Source: Sphingobium sufflavum
GTDB lineage: Bacteria; Pseudomonadota; Alphaproteobacteria; Sphingomonadales; Sphingomonadaceae
NCBI RefSeq assembly: GCF_021403115.1
Contig: NZ_JAJSSH010000003.1
Span: 310,001 to 374,000 of the forward strand
Length of the DNA stretch: 64,000 bases
Reading direction: 5' to 3'
Both the position numbers and the translations under genes were made by a program. Positions within the stretch are counted from its first letter, which is position 1, and each line of letters opens with the position of its first letter. Shown here piece by piece: positions 51,505 to 60,928 of the stretch. The notes beneath the pieces were generated by a model. It saw nothing but the letters and a program-made list of their open reading frames with translations, was not told the origin of the DNA and searched no databases.

Positions 51505-52703
51505 ATGAACATTATCCACGTACCGCAAAGTTCGGCGACGAGCTTTGTTGACGTGGCACGTTCGCTGCAACCCTTGCTTGCAGAGCATGCTGCCCAGACA
51601 GAGCGCGACCCCAAGGTGCCGAATCTCGTAATAGACGCCATCGCTGATGCGGGGCTTTTTCAGATGGTAAAGCCCCGGCGATCCGGCGGTGTGCGGCAAC
51701 GCAGATCGAAATGTTGGAAGTGCTGGCTGAACTCGCGAAGGGTTGCATGTCGACGGCGTGGGTCGTGGGCCTGATCGCTGGTGTAACAGGGCTGGCAGGA
51801 AGCATGCCGCCGGCCATCCGCGATACGATCTTCGTCACCGGGAACGAGCGGGTTTTCGGCGTCACCACTCCGACTGGCATCGCGACGCCCGTTGATGGCG
51901 GTTATCGGGTGTCCGGGCAATGGGGTTACGCCTCCGGTTGCCTTCACGCTGATTGGGGCGTCCTGGGCGTACGCTTTGCAGAGGGTAGTGAAGGAACGCC
52001 GAAGGCGGCGTTCATCTTCTTCCCGCTGGATGCGGAGGGCGTGTCCATCATCGACACCTGGTATGTCGCCGGTGTTCAGGGGTCGGGCAGCAATACTGTG
52101 CGGCTGGACGATGTCTTCATCCCTGCCCACATGATCTTCGATCCGACGGATGAGGCGCGCAACGATTGGCTTGGCGCCGATCTTATCGAGCCGCGCGACC
52201 GCTGGATTGACGAGGTGCTCGTCCCGCTCGGTGTGATCGGTCCCTCCATCGGTGCAGTCGAGGCGATGGCTGACATCGTCACGGCTAATATCAACCGCAA
52301 GAATGTGACGCATTGGAAATATCCGATGCAGAGCGACTCTGAGGTTCTGTTGGAACAGCTGGGCTTGGCGCGCATGGAGGTGGAGGCGGCCTGGCTTCAC
52401 TTGGGACGTGCTGCGGCGATCAACGACGTCGTGGCGCAGGAGCGCGCGGTGACGGGGCATGAAAAGGCCCGTGCGCAGGCGGACTGCGGCTATGCGACGA
52501 TCCTCATGCGGTCCGCAGCGGACCGGCTGATGGACATTGCGGGGTCGTCCGCCTTTGCCTCAGCCAGCCCGCTTCAGCGTTTCTGGCGGGATGTCAGCGT
52601 TGGTACGCGCCATGCATTCCTGAACGCCCATGCATCGCTGGAACTCTATGGCCGGATCCACGCCGGAAAAGAATCGAACAACATTCAGTTCAATTACGCA
52701 TAA
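51505..52703 (+). pseudogene. Acyl-CoA dehydrogenase / flavin monooxygenase-like (HsaA-type) gene with a frameshift
   Basis: The reading frame starts at 51505 with SARSLQPLLAEHA-like N-terminal helices (VARSLQPLLAEHAAQTERD, GLFQMVKPRRSGG). It shifts near 51690-51700; the neighbouring frame then continues smoothly with ATQIEMLEVLAELAKGCMSTAWVVGL and runs intact to 52703. Restoring one base after GGCGGTG gives a continuous GG-x-AATQIE sequence of the expected length (about 400 residues). The C-terminal half carries the flavin-binding and helical-bundle regions (VSGQWGYASGCLHADW, LQRFWRDVSVGTRHAFLN), as in two-component flavin hydroxylases of the acyl-CoA dehydrogenase fold. It is either a recent pseudogene or a sequencing error. 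Confidence 0.85.
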
Positions 52704-52720
52704 GCAATAAAGGATAACTT

Positions 52721-53611
52721 ATGTCTTCCGCGCATTGGCATTCCAAGGACAATTACCGCAGCATCTGGATGTATCTCTACGATGTTCCGCATGAGATAGC
52801 CTATGTCGATGCGGGCGGCATCCGTACCCGTTATCTCACCGCAGGCGACAAAGGCGCGCCCCCGCTGATCCTGCTGCACGGCACCGCGTCGAGCTTCGAG
52901 ACCTTCTGTGCGAATATTGAGGCGCATGCGAAGCATTTCCGGGTTTATGCGGTGGACATGATCGGTAACGGTTTCACCGACAAGCCGGATCATCTCAATT
53001 TCGCGCCGGTCTATGTCCAGCACGTCAAGGACTTCATGGCCGCGGTGGGGATCGCCCGCGCCTCGTTCTTGGGCGTCTCGCTCGGCTCGTTCGTCGCTGC
53101 GAAGCTGGCACTCGATACGCCGGCTCTGGTCGATAAGATCGTCATGGCCTCACCCTTCGGCCGCACGCTGCCCGAACCCACCGGGGAACCGACCAAGCTC
53201 GACGAGATGCGCGCCGCGCGTATGCGGATCGTCGACAATCCGACGTTCAAGGACGTCAAAGCATTGCTGATTCCGCTGATCGAAGACGAGATCGACCGCA
53301 TCAACGATCTCGCTGCCATCCGGCAGGCAATATATCTGCAGCCCAACATCGCCAAGGCCATGGCGAATATCTGGGACACGTATGAGCCTACGGTATTTAA
53401 TCGCCATGCGCTCGACGAGGTGTCGTTGCGCGCGATCCAGGCGGAAACGCTGATCATCTCGTGCAGCGACAGTGCCGACGAGTTCCTCGTCAATTCCGCG
53501 CTCTATGACGAACTGATCCCCAATTCTCACTTGGTCGACATCAAGAAGGCATCGCACTGGCCGCATTGGGAGCAGTCCGGCGAGTTCAATGCGATTCCCT
53601 GCCCGACGTGA
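52721..53611 (+). CDS. Alpha/beta hydrolase (meta-cleavage-product hydrolase-like)
   Basis: This 296-residue protein is an alpha/beta-hydrolase: oxyanion-hole segment LILLHGTASSFETF, nucleophile elbow FLGVSLGSFVA, and the catalytic His in ASHWPHWEQ close to the end. It resembles hydrolases of aromatic or steroid ring-cleavage pathways, in keeping with the flavin-dependent oxygenase-like gene 17 bp upstream. After EFNAI the frame ends within four residues (PCPT), whereas relatives usually continue for a further short helix, so the extreme C-terminus may be altered by a rearrangement at the junction with the next gene. Confidence 0.82.
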   Translation: MSSAHWHSKDNYRSIWMYLYDVPHEIAYVDAGGIRTRYLTAGDKGAPPLILLHGTASSFETFCANIEAHAKHFRVYAVDMIGNGFTDKPDHLNFAPVYVQHVKDFMAAVGIARASFLGVSLGSFVAAKLALDTPALVDKIVMASPFGRTLPEPTGEPTKLDEMRAARMRIVDNPTFKDVKALLIPLIEDEIDRINDLAAIRQAIYLQPNIAKAMANIWDTYEPTVFNRHALDEVSLRAIQAETLIISCSDSADEFLVNSALYDELIPNSHLVDIKKASHWPHWEQSGEFNAIPCPT

Positions 53612-54657
53612 TCCAGCGCGAGGAGGGGCAGAAGGTCGTTGCCGTGACGGTCGCGGCGCCAACTCCTGCGCAGGATGTTGCGCCTATCATCGTATCCGTT
53701 CCGCCGCCGGCCAGCGATCCGGTCCAGGTGGCGTCAGTCGCGGCTCCCGCGCCATGGGGACGTCTGGAGGATAAGATCAAGATCAGTCCCCTCGCCGCAC
53801 GGATCGCCAGGACCAGAAATATCGACCTTGGCCCGAGCAAGGGGACTGGCCCGGCAGCAGGCCGGATCGTTCGCGCGGATCTGGGCATAACGCCGCGCAC
53901 AACGGTAGCTCCGGTGACGATCGCTGCACCCGTGGAAGCCGTTGCGGTGGTCGAGCCGGTTGCGGATGTACCGCACGAAATGCTCAAACTGTCGGGCATG
54001 CGCAAGACTATTGCCCGGCGGCTGACGCAGTCGAAGCAGCAGGTGCCGCATATCTATCTGAGTGTCGATGTTCGTATCGAGGCCCTGCTCCCGCTGCGTG
54101 CCGATATCAACGCTGGGCTGGCCGCGCGGGAGATAAATGTGTCGGTCAACGACATGGTGATAAAGGCGCTGGCCCTCTCCCTGATCGAAGTGCCTGCCTG
54201 TAATGTGCAGTTTGCGGGCGACCAGATGGCCCAGTTCAAGCGGGCCGATATTTCAGTCGCCGTTTCCATTCCCAACGGCTTGATAACCCCGATCGTCAAG
54301 GGTGCGGACACGAGAAGCATCTCCGGCATCGCCAGCGAGATGAAGGATCTGGCCGCGCGCGCCCGCGACGGTAAACTCCAGCCACAGGAATATCAGGGCG
54401 GCACAGCCTCCCTGTCCAGTCTGGGCATGTTCGGCATCAAACAGTGCCAGGCCGTGATCAATCCGCCGCAGGCCATGATCATGGTGGTGGGCAGTGGAGA
54501 ACTTCGCCCGATGGTCACCGCAGGTGGCAGCGAGAACCAGACGATATTGGCCGCCACGGGCAACTTCGATCACCGTGCGATCATTGGAGCGTATGCCGCG
54601 CGCCTGATGCAGGCGTTCCGTCAATTCATCGAGGAGCCTCTCACTCTTGTGGCATGA
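53608..54657 (+). CDS. 2-oxo acid dehydrogenase E2 acyltransferase-like protein lacking a lipoyl domain
   Basis: The best start is the GTG at 53608, overlapping the hydrolase stop (GTGA), giving 349 residues. An Ala/Pro/Val-rich linker precedes a peripheral-subunit-binding domain (ISPLAARIARTRNIDLG, GPAAGRIVRADL) and a full acyltransferase domain (LSGMRKTIARRLTQSKQQVPHIYLS, VNDMVIKALALSL, ISVAVSIPNGLITPIVKGAD, SLSSLGMFGIKQ). No N-terminal lipoyl domain is present, and upstream sequence is the hydrolase. The catalytic DHRxxDG motif reads DHRAIIG, with Ile for the Asp. E1 genes are absent. It is likely a truncated or degenerate remnant, or else a non-canonical acyltransferase. Confidence 0.75.
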   Translation: MIQREEGQKVVAVTVAAPTPAQDVAPIIVSVPPPASDPVQVASVAAPAPWGRLEDKIKISPLAARIARTRNIDLGPSKGTGPAAGRIVRADLGITPRTTVAPVTIAAPVEAVAVVEPVADVPHEMLKLSGMRKTIARRLTQSKQQVPHIYLSVDVRIEALLPLRADINAGLAAREINVSVNDMVIKALALSLIEVPACNVQFAGDQMAQFKRADISVAVSIPNGLITPIVKGADTRSISGIASEMKDLAARARDGKLQPQEYQGGTASLSSLGMFGIKQCQAVINPPQAMIMVVGSGELRPMVTAGGSENQTILAATGNFDHRAIIGAYAARLMQAFRQFIEEPLTLVA

Positions 54658-54684
54658 TTGTGGTCGGTGGGAGGTGGCCACTGG

Positions 54685-54723
54685 GCTGGCATCGCCGGGA
54701 GTTTATCATCCGGCGATGCCAGC
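54685..54723. terminator. Strong hairpin between convergent genes
   Basis: GCTGGCATCGCCGG (54685-54698) and CCGGCGATGCCAGC (54710-54723) form a perfect 14-bp stem with an 11-base loop, exactly between the E2-like gene and the convergent DUF1214-like gene. It probably terminates transcription from both sides. Confidence 0.75.
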
Positions 54724-54731
54724 CGCTGGCT

Positions 54732-56048
54732 TTACCACAAAGGGCGTTGCTGGAGTGCCGCCCGCCGGTCCCGCAACAGCCGGTCCCGTTCCTGCGCGGT
54801 GATGGTCGGTGTATCCTTGGGTAGGGATTTGCGCACGTCGGCGACCTTGACCTTGCGCACGGTCGGCACCGGCTGGCTGGAGCAATCCGTCCATCGCCCC
54901 TGAATGGCGCCGGTGGCGAAACCGGCCGTGTCGAGCCAGTTGGGCACGCCCGGATCGCGTGCGGACACGATGATGCGCAATATGCCGTCCTTGTCGGCGG
55001 GGGCCTGCGCTGCATTCAGGCTGCTATGGTTGTTGTACCAATCGGTTGTCTCGTAAATATCGTTGGTCAGAATCAGCGAGCGGTAGCCGCACCGTTCCGG
55101 CAGCGGGGCTTCCACGATCAGCGCCTCATCATCCTTCAGCGCATAGGCGCCTTCATAATAAAACTGCCCTTTCAGGCCGCCGAGTTGCGTCATGTCCGCG
55201 CCGCGCAAGCTGTTGACGATGCCGTCGGCGCGCAATTTCTCGACCCGGTCCACCAGCAGGGGAGCGATAAAGCCTGCCGATACGGGAATGGAACGTAGCT
55301 TCTCCTCCAGCACTGCCGCAGACGGGCGGGGACGCGGTGCGGGAATGTCCAGCCTCTCAATGGAAAGTGTCGGCTCGATCTCCTTGCCCCATTCGGATCC
55401 TACCATGCGGACCAGCAGCATGGTGGATGAGGGGTCGAGTTGCCACCAATCCCCCTTATAGCCTTCCGGCTTGGTCGGGCTGAGGATCACGTTATAGCGC
55501 CCCTCTGCATCGACGGGCAGCGCATTGAGGTCATGGACCGGCCGGATGCCACCCAGATTGACCTGTCCCGCGACCTGCTTGGGGCGCGGGCCGCCCTCCG
55601 CAATGCGAACCAGGTTCATCGACCCGCGCCGCCCACGCAGGCGATAGGTGCCGCCGGGTGCGATCTTGGCGGAGCGGTAATTGGTGTCGGCATTGGGCTG
55701 GCCGGTCGTGATATAATTGCTGATCTGCGGAATGAAGACCGGATGGTTGGGGTCCGCCGCGAGTGCGTCGATGCTGGCCGCCGCGACCGCGGACAGGGCG
55801 AGGCGGCCCACCTCCTGCCGGATTTGCGGATCATTGCGCTGTTCGACCGGCAGGCGGGCGAGGATTGCGTCTGGCAAGCCGCGCAGGCCATCAAGGAAAT
55901 CGGTCCAGCCCGGCACGGAAGCGGTGGATGATGGGATGGGAGCGGGAGATGGCGGAGTTGCGCGCGCGCTCCAACTGGCGGGGAGAAGAACGGCGCCAAG
56001 CGCCATCAGGGCCGCGCCCTTGAGGACAGGACGGATATGCATCGTCAT
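54732..56048 (-). CDS. Exported DUF1214-like protein
   Basis: This 438-residue protein has a Sec signal (LKGAALMALGAVLLPASWSARA). The central stretch TNYRSAKIAPGGTYRLRGRRGSMNLVRI and the C-terminal YRSLILTNDIYETTDWYNNHSSLNAAQAPADKDGILRIIVSARDPGVPNWLDT are those of DUF1214/DUF1254-type secreted proteins. Their biochemical role is unsettled. The gene stands alone between a convergent terminator and the methyltransferase remnant. Confidence 0.75.
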   Translation of the reverse strand: MTMHIRPVLKGAALMALGAVLLPASWSARATPPSPAPIPSSTASVPGWTDFLDGLRGLPDAILARLPVEQRNDPQIRQEVGRLALSAVAAASIDALAADPNHPVFIPQISNYITTGQPNADTNYRSAKIAPGGTYRLRGRRGSMNLVRIAEGGPRPKQVAGQVNLGGIRPVHDLNALPVDAEGRYNVILSPTKPEGYKGDWWQLDPSSTMLLVRMVGSEWGKEIEPTLSIERLDIPAPRPRPSAAVLEEKLRSIPVSAGFIAPLLVDRVEKLRADGIVNSLRGADMTQLGGLKGQFYYEGAYALKDDEALIVEAPLPERCGYRSLILTNDIYETTDWYNNHSSLNAAQAPADKDGILRIIVSARDPGVPNWLDTAGFATGAIQGRWTDCSSQPVPTVRKVKVADVRKSLPKDTPTITAQERDRLLRDRRAALQQRPLW

Positions 56049-56071
56049 TCTCTCCCATCAATTTCTGGCGA

Positions 56072-56859
56072 TCATGCGGTAGCTGCCATGACCCTACGCC
56101 GGATACCCATTAAAGACCTTGTGGGCGTGAGGTTTATTGCTTTGACTACTCTATCGGTTGAGATTGACAAGGTGACACTGGAACGCGGGATGTGAGAGTG
56201 GCTGGACGCTCGGAAAATTGCCTGATGTCGATAATTTTGCGGGAGAGTGCGGGTCAGCCTTGGGGGCCTGTAGCTTGCGGTCCAGTGATAGACTCTCCAG
56301 CGTTTCGAACGGACGGCGATGACGGGTAATTCCCGCCATCCCTGAACGGCGAACGGGGGTGCCAGCCGTGCGGCCTGCGGTTCGTAGATGGTGACGACCA
56401 CAGTGTCGGCGCAATCCTGCGCCTGAGCGAGGGTGGTGGCGGGATCGTCGAGATAATAGAGCATTTCGCACAGGGTGGCGACGTCATAGCGAGGCAGGGG
56501 AAGCGCGGTGCGAAGGCGGGTGAGGTCGCCCTCCCGATAGGTTGCGCCGGGCGCCTGGATCGCGGCGCGGCGCAGGGCGTTGGCGGATATGTCGATGCCG
56601 GTGACATGGCGAGCGAGGGTGAGGAAATGGCGGTCTGGTGGCCCTCGCCGCAGCCGATTTCCAGCAGCGTGTCGATGGCGGGGCAGTGGGTGGCGATGAT
56701 GGCGTTGGTCGCGGTGAAGCGGATCTGTTCCGTTTCGCCTGCCAGATTCCACGGGTCCGCTTCATTATAAAGAGCGTCCAGAACCGCCGCGCCGCCGCGA
56801 TATTGGCGGTGGCGGAGGGACCAGCGGCGGAGTTTCTGGAGAATCGTTTTTTTCAACAT
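56072..56859 (-). pseudogene. NodS-like SAM-dependent methyltransferase with a frameshift
   Basis: Translation begins at the ATG at 56859, which overlaps the TonB-receptor stop (TAATG). The first frame reads HRQYRGGAAVLDALYNEADPWNLAGETEQIRF and the SAM-binding LLEIGCGEGHQTA, then loses the family pattern near 56632. The adjacent frame continues with FLTLARHVTGIDISANALRRAA, YDVATLCEMLYYLDDPATTLAQ and VVTIYEPQAARLAPPF. Adding one base in GCC-ATTTCC restores one NodS-like protein. Its true C-terminus is uncertain: conserved-looking sequence fades after VYHWTAS (about 56280), and the shifted frame then runs to 56072. Either a pseudogene or a sequencing error. Confidence 0.82.
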
Positions 56860-59219
56860 TACCAACCAAAACCGATGGCGGCGCGCAGGGTCAGGGGGCG
56901 CAGGGGGACGGCCTGGTCGCGGTTGGCGAAGCTGATCGGATTGCCGAAGGCGAAGCGATTGGCGCGGGTGTTCAGCACATTCTCCACCGACAGGGACAGG
57001 TCAAGTCGTTGAAAACGAACGCCCCCCTGAATATCCGCCACCATATAGTCGCCCTGTTCCACGTCGATCAGCATACCGGGGCCAAGGGTCGAGCGGCCCA
57101 CATAGCGGACAAGCCCGCCAACGCGATGCCGCACGCGATCGCTGTCCCCCCAGCCATAATCGGCGTGAATCGTGCCCGACCAGAGCGGCGTATCGGGCAA
57201 ACGACGGTCAGGAAGCGCCGAAACCGCCGTCAACGGACCCGAAAGACGGCTGTCGGTGTAGAGCAGCATCCCACCCAGCGTCAGGCCGGACAGCGGCACC
57301 CAGTCCGCCGTCGCCTCCACCGCCAGAATATGCGCGTTGCCGATGTTGGCGGTGTAGGGCAGGCCGCGCCGGGTGAGCAGGTCCGCCTGAATATCCGACC
57401 AGTCGGTGTAGGACACGGCGGCGGAAGCGGACAGGCCCCGCGCGCCCGACCGCAGGCGGCGCACGCCCACTTCCCCCATGACCACCGAATCGGAATCGAA
57501 ATTGGCGACCCGGCCCACGCCCCGCGCGACCGCCATGCCGCCGTTGCGATAGCCGGTCTGGGCGCGGCCATAAAGCAGGGTGCGCGGCGCGACACGCCAT
57601 GCCAGCGCGACGGTGGGATCGGTCCGCCGCGCCTCCACGCCGCGGATGAGGGGGCTGCGGTTGCGCGACGGCTCGCTGTCCGTGCGCGCCGCCGTCCAGC
57701 GCAGGCCCAGCGTCATGTCGAAACGGGAGGCCAGCGCAACGGTCGCCTGCCCGAAGGCGGACGCCGCATAGGTGGTGTTGGTGACTTCATCCAGCTCCGC
57801 CGGGGCATCGGGCACGCCCAGCGAGCGGGTCAAGCCATCGCGGATACTCTGGTAGGTCGCGCCGACCACCCAGGACAGGCCATGGTCGCTGCGCCGCGCC
57901 AGCCGGGCTTCCTGGGCGAAGAGGCGGGATGACCGGTCGATCTGATAGGCCAGCGGCGGGGCGGTGGGGCGCGGGGTGGAATCGAAAGAGTCGAAGGAGG
58001 AGCGGTTGCCCAGACTGGTCACGCTGGTCAGTTGCAGGCCGCCCGCCCATGATTTTTCCAGCACCAGATAACCGAGCAAAAGGTCGCTGGCATAGGGTTC
58101 CTCGATCCGCGCGCGCCGTTGCAAGGCACCGTCCTGCGCCCGTGCATAGGGCGCGTCATGGCCGTCGGTCGCCTGATACACGAGGCCGAGATTGAGGCGG
58201 AGCCCGGCGACATCGGCGGCCATCATCAGCCGGCCACCGCTGACGTTCACGCTGTTATTGTCGCGGCCCGCCGCCGGATTGTCGATATAGCCGCCCTGAT
58301 GCTCATGATAGCCCACGACGCGCAGGCCGACGCGGGAGGCGACCAGCGGGACATTGACCATGCCGCTGAGATCCCACCCCGGCTGGCCACCGACGGTCGC
58401 GCTGGCGCCCAGCGCGGTGGAGGCGGCCACCCGGTCCAGATCGACCGCATTGGGCGAGATATGGATGACGCCGCCCAGCGACCCCGATCCATACAGCGTG
58501 CCCTGCGGCCCCTCCAGCACCTCCACATTCGCTATGTCATAGAGTTTCAGGCTGGGGCTGGGGCTGCCGAAGCCGAGCAGGGCGTCACCGAAATAGATGC
58601 TGGCGGTGGATTGGGTCGAGCCGTTGAAGCTGCTGTCCGCGATGCCCCGGATGAAGGTCTTGTTGCGCCCCTCGCCCAGTTCGGTGCGTTGCAGGACGGG
58701 CAGGCGGGCGGCGACCGTATCCATGGAACCGCCGCGCGTGGAGGGCGGGGCGTCGTTCGCGCCGATCATCTGCACCACGCTGCCCGGATAGCGGGCGAGG
58801 GGGACGGGAAATTTGCTGGCGGTGACGATGATGTCGGCGGCGGGCGGCGGGGCCGGGGGCTGGCGACGGACGCGGCCGGGCGATCCGTGCCGCTCGACCC
58901 GGAAACTGTCGGCGGCGATGCGGACCGCGCGAAAACCGGTGCCGCGCAGCAACCGGTCCAGCATGGCCTGCCCGTCGCCGGTCAGGCGCTGCGCCGGGAG
59001 GGCGATGGCGGACAGGCCGGGTTCCAGGCTGATGATTTCGGTGCCGCGATCCGCCGCGATCCGGCGCAGCCCCTCCGGCAGCGATCCAGCGGGCAGGGTC
59101 AGCGCCCCGGACGCCCGCGACGCCGTTCGCGCCATGGCGGGCGCGGCGGGCAAGGCCATGCCCAGCAGGGCGATGGTGAGCAGGCCGCTCGTGCGGGACG
59201 GGGCGGGTCGCATCGCCAT
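56859..59219 (-). CDS. TonB-dependent receptor with N-terminal signalling (STN) domain
   Basis: This 786-residue outer-membrane transducer has a signal peptide (LLTIALLGMALPAAPAMA), an STN domain at about 38-110 (LTLPAGSLPEGLRRIAADRGTEI, ALPAQRLTGDGQAMLDRLLRGTGF), a plug with VTASKFPVPLARYPGSVVQ and VEVLEGPQGTLYGSGSLGGVIHI, and a long beta-barrel ending in an aromatic residue (GFGW). The STN domain signals to a FecR-type anti-sigma factor, and both fecR-like and fecI-like genes lie directly upstream on the same strand. The ligand is unknown; the nearby glycosyltransferase and deacetylase genes make a glycan- or glycolipid-related ligand as plausible as an iron chelate. Confidence 0.93.
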   Translation of the reverse strand: MAMRPAPSRTSGLLTIALLGMALPAAPAMARTASRASGALTLPAGSLPEGLRRIAADRGTEIISLEPGLSAIALPAQRLTGDGQAMLDRLLRGTGFRAVRIAADSFRVERHGSPGRVRRQPPAPPPAADIIVTASKFPVPLARYPGSVVQMIGANDAPPSTRGGSMDTVAARLPVLQRTELGEGRNKTFIRGIADSSFNGSTQSTASIYFGDALLGFGSPSPSLKLYDIANVEVLEGPQGTLYGSGSLGGVIHISPNAVDLDRVAASTALGASATVGGQPGWDLSGMVNVPLVASRVGLRVVGYHEHQGGYIDNPAAGRDNNSVNVSGGRLMMAADVAGLRLNLGLVYQATDGHDAPYARAQDGALQRRARIEEPYASDLLLGYLVLEKSWAGGLQLTSVTSLGNRSSFDSFDSTPRPTAPPLAYQIDRSSRLFAQEARLARRSDHGLSWVVGATYQSIRDGLTRSLGVPDAPAELDEVTNTTYAASAFGQATVALASRFDMTLGLRWTAARTDSEPSRNRSPLIRGVEARRTDPTVALAWRVAPRTLLYGRAQTGYRNGGMAVARGVGRVANFDSDSVVMGEVGVRRLRSGARGLSASAAVSYTDWSDIQADLLTRRGLPYTANIGNAHILAVEATADWVPLSGLTLGGMLLYTDSRLSGPLTAVSALPDRRLPDTPLWSGTIHADYGWGDSDRVRHRVGGLVRYVGRSTLGPGMLIDVEQGDYMVADIQGGVRFQRLDLSLSVENVLNTRANRFAFGNPISFANRDQAVPLRPLTLRAAIGFGW

Positions 59220-59352
59220 TCAGCCCTGACGGCCTGCATGGGGCGCGTTGCCGGGTTTGCTGTGCCCGCCTGTCTTCGGCACGCTTTGGAAAATCGCCCG
59301 TCCTGTCACGCCATTTGGGGCCGTCACGCCATCCGGGGGCTGTCGAGATGGG

Positions 59353-60357
59353 TCAGGGCGTGCCGGGTGGCGAAGACAATAACCATTTTTCGCCGTCACG
59401 ATGCACATCCGCCCCAACCAGATCGGCCAGATGCCGCGCATCCGCCCCGGCCTTCCCCGAAACATGGATGTTGCCGGTAAATGGCGTCCGCGACAAGGGG
59501 GCGGCGATGACGATCCGTGTCCCCGTGGCACGATGGATAGCGGAGGCGACATCGGCCAGCGGCACGTCGGTGAACTCCATGTCGCCGCTCTGCCAGCCGC
59601 CGACCCGTTTTGCGATGCTGCGCGTCACCATATTCTGCGCCTCGTCCACCGTCACGGCGTCGCCGGGGCCGAGGGTCAGCCGCGCGCCGTCCGGGTCGAA
59701 CAGCACGCGCCCCTCCGCCACGGAAACGGACAGGCGGCCCCGGTCGCGCACGATGTTGAAGACGGTGCCCAGATCCTCCACCCGGAAGCGGCCGACCATG
59801 ACGGTAAAGGGGCGGGCGGCGTCATGGCGCACGGTGAACAGCGCCTCGCCCTGTTCCAGCCGGGCGAGGCGGGGATTGTCGCGGTCGAGGGCGATGCGGG
59901 TCGCGCCGTTCAGCGCGACCGTGCTGCCGTCGTCCATGGCGATGGTGCGCGATGTCCCGGCGGGCGTGGCGACGGCGTAGCGGGCGTCCGGCGCGCCATG
60001 GGGCAGGGTGGTGACGAGGAGCAGCGCGGCGATGGAGGCGGCGCAGGCCGCGCCGATCCACAGTGGCCGCCGGGCGAGACGGGCGAAGCGCGCGCGTGCG
60101 AAGGCGGGGTGCCTCTCGTTCCCGATGTGTCGACCGGGTGCGGGGCTGGCCGCGACGGATGCGAGGCGCGGGGCGGCCTGCGCAAGGCGGCGGTCGGCCA
60201 GCGCCACGGCGTCATAGGCCGCGGCATGGGCCGGGTCGGCCTCCAGCCATGTCGTGAACGCCAGCCAGCGTTCGGCATCCATCGTCGCGGCGGCGAGATG
60301 CCATGCGACGGCGTCGTCCCGCAGATCGGGGCGCGGATCGGGTCTGGCGTCAGTCAT
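59353..60357 (-). CDS. FecR-like anti-sigma factor / sigma regulator
   Basis: This gene encodes 334 residues from the ATG at 60357. The N-terminal cytoplasmic region (AVAWHLAAATMDAERWLAFTTWLEADP) is the sigma-binding DUF4880-type segment. A single transmembrane helix (WIGAACAASIAALLLVTTL) is followed by the periplasmic FecR domain: YAVATPAGTSRTIAMDDGSTVALNGATRIAL and FRVEDLGTVFNIV. It should relay the receptor's STN signal to the sigma factor. It overlaps the sigma gene by eight bases and lies 133 bp upstream of the receptor gene. Confidence 0.92.
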   Translation of the reverse strand: MTDARPDPRPDLRDDAVAWHLAAATMDAERWLAFTTWLEADPAHAAAYDAVALADRRLAQAAPRLASVAASPAPGRHIGNERHPAFARARFARLARRPLWIGAACAASIAALLLVTTLPHGAPDARYAVATPAGTSRTIAMDDGSTVALNGATRIALDRDNPRLARLEQGEALFTVRHDAARPFTVMVGRFRVEDLGTVFNIVRDRGRLSVSVAEGRVLFDPDGARLTLGPGDAVTVDEAQNMVTRSIAKRVGGWQSGDMEFTDVPLADVASAIHRATGTRIVIAAPLSRTPFTGNIHVSGKAGADARHLADLVGADVHRDGEKWLLSSPPGTP

Positions 60358-60928
60358 CGGGCAAGCTCCCTTCATCATCCAGACGACACGGCGACGCCCT
60401 ATCCGCACTGCCGTCCGCCATGCGGTCGACAAGCTGGCGATAGCCGCGGCGCAGCAGCTTCTCCACCCCGCTGACGGTGATGCCGAACGTCTCCGCAATG
60501 GTGCGGTGCGGCTGTTGCTCCACGCGGAAGAGGATGAGCGCGCGGCGCATACGGTCGGGCATGTCGTGCAGGATCGTCTCCACCCGGCGCAATTCGTCGG
60601 CGGCGAGCAGTTGGCGCTCGCTGTCGGGATAGTCGTGGTCGCCCGGCTGCATCTCCATCCACGCGCCCTCCCGCCGGTCGCGGCGCAGGGCGGACAGGCG
60701 GCGGTCGGTGGCGAGGTTGGCGGCCATGCGGAACAGATAGGCCCCCGGATCGGCGATGGGGCCGGTGGGGGTGCGCTCCAGCTTGAACCACATGTCCTGC
60801 ACCACGTCCTCCGCCTCGTCCGCATGGCCCAGCCGGGCGGTGAGCAGGCGGATGAGGGCGGGGCGATGCGCCAGGAAATGGGCGGCGAGACCGGAGGGCG
60901 GGCCGGGGGGTAGGGGCGATGCGGTCAT
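60350..60928 (-). CDS. ECF sigma factor, FecI-like
   Basis: This gene encodes 192 residues from the ATG at 60928, which overlaps the deacetylase stop by four bases. Region 2 is LLTARLGHADEAEDVVQDMWFKLE through DPGAYLFRMAANLATDRRL; region 4 is ILHDMPDRMRRALILFRVEQQPHRTIAETFGITVSGVEKLLRRGYRQL. It is the sigma partner of the adjacent FecR-like protein. A longer frame to 61141 is antisense-like, Arg/Pro/His-rich sequence inside the deacetylase gene and is rejected. Confidence 0.93.
   Translation of the reverse strand: MTASPLPPGPPSGLAAHFLAHRPALIRLLTARLGHADEAEDVVQDMWFKLERTPTGPIADPGAYLFRMAANLATDRRLSALRRDRREGAWMEMQPGDHDYPDSERQLLAADELRRVETILHDMPDRMRRALILFRVEQQPHRTIAETFGITVSGVEKLLRRGYRQLVDRMADGSADRASPCRLDDEGSLPDD

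Noticed and set aside
51021-51641. Minus-strand open frame opposite the start of the acyl-CoA dehydrogenase-like gene as a transposase remnant
   Set aside because: No transposase motifs, terminal inverted repeats or target duplications were found; most of it is antisense to the plus-strand gene.
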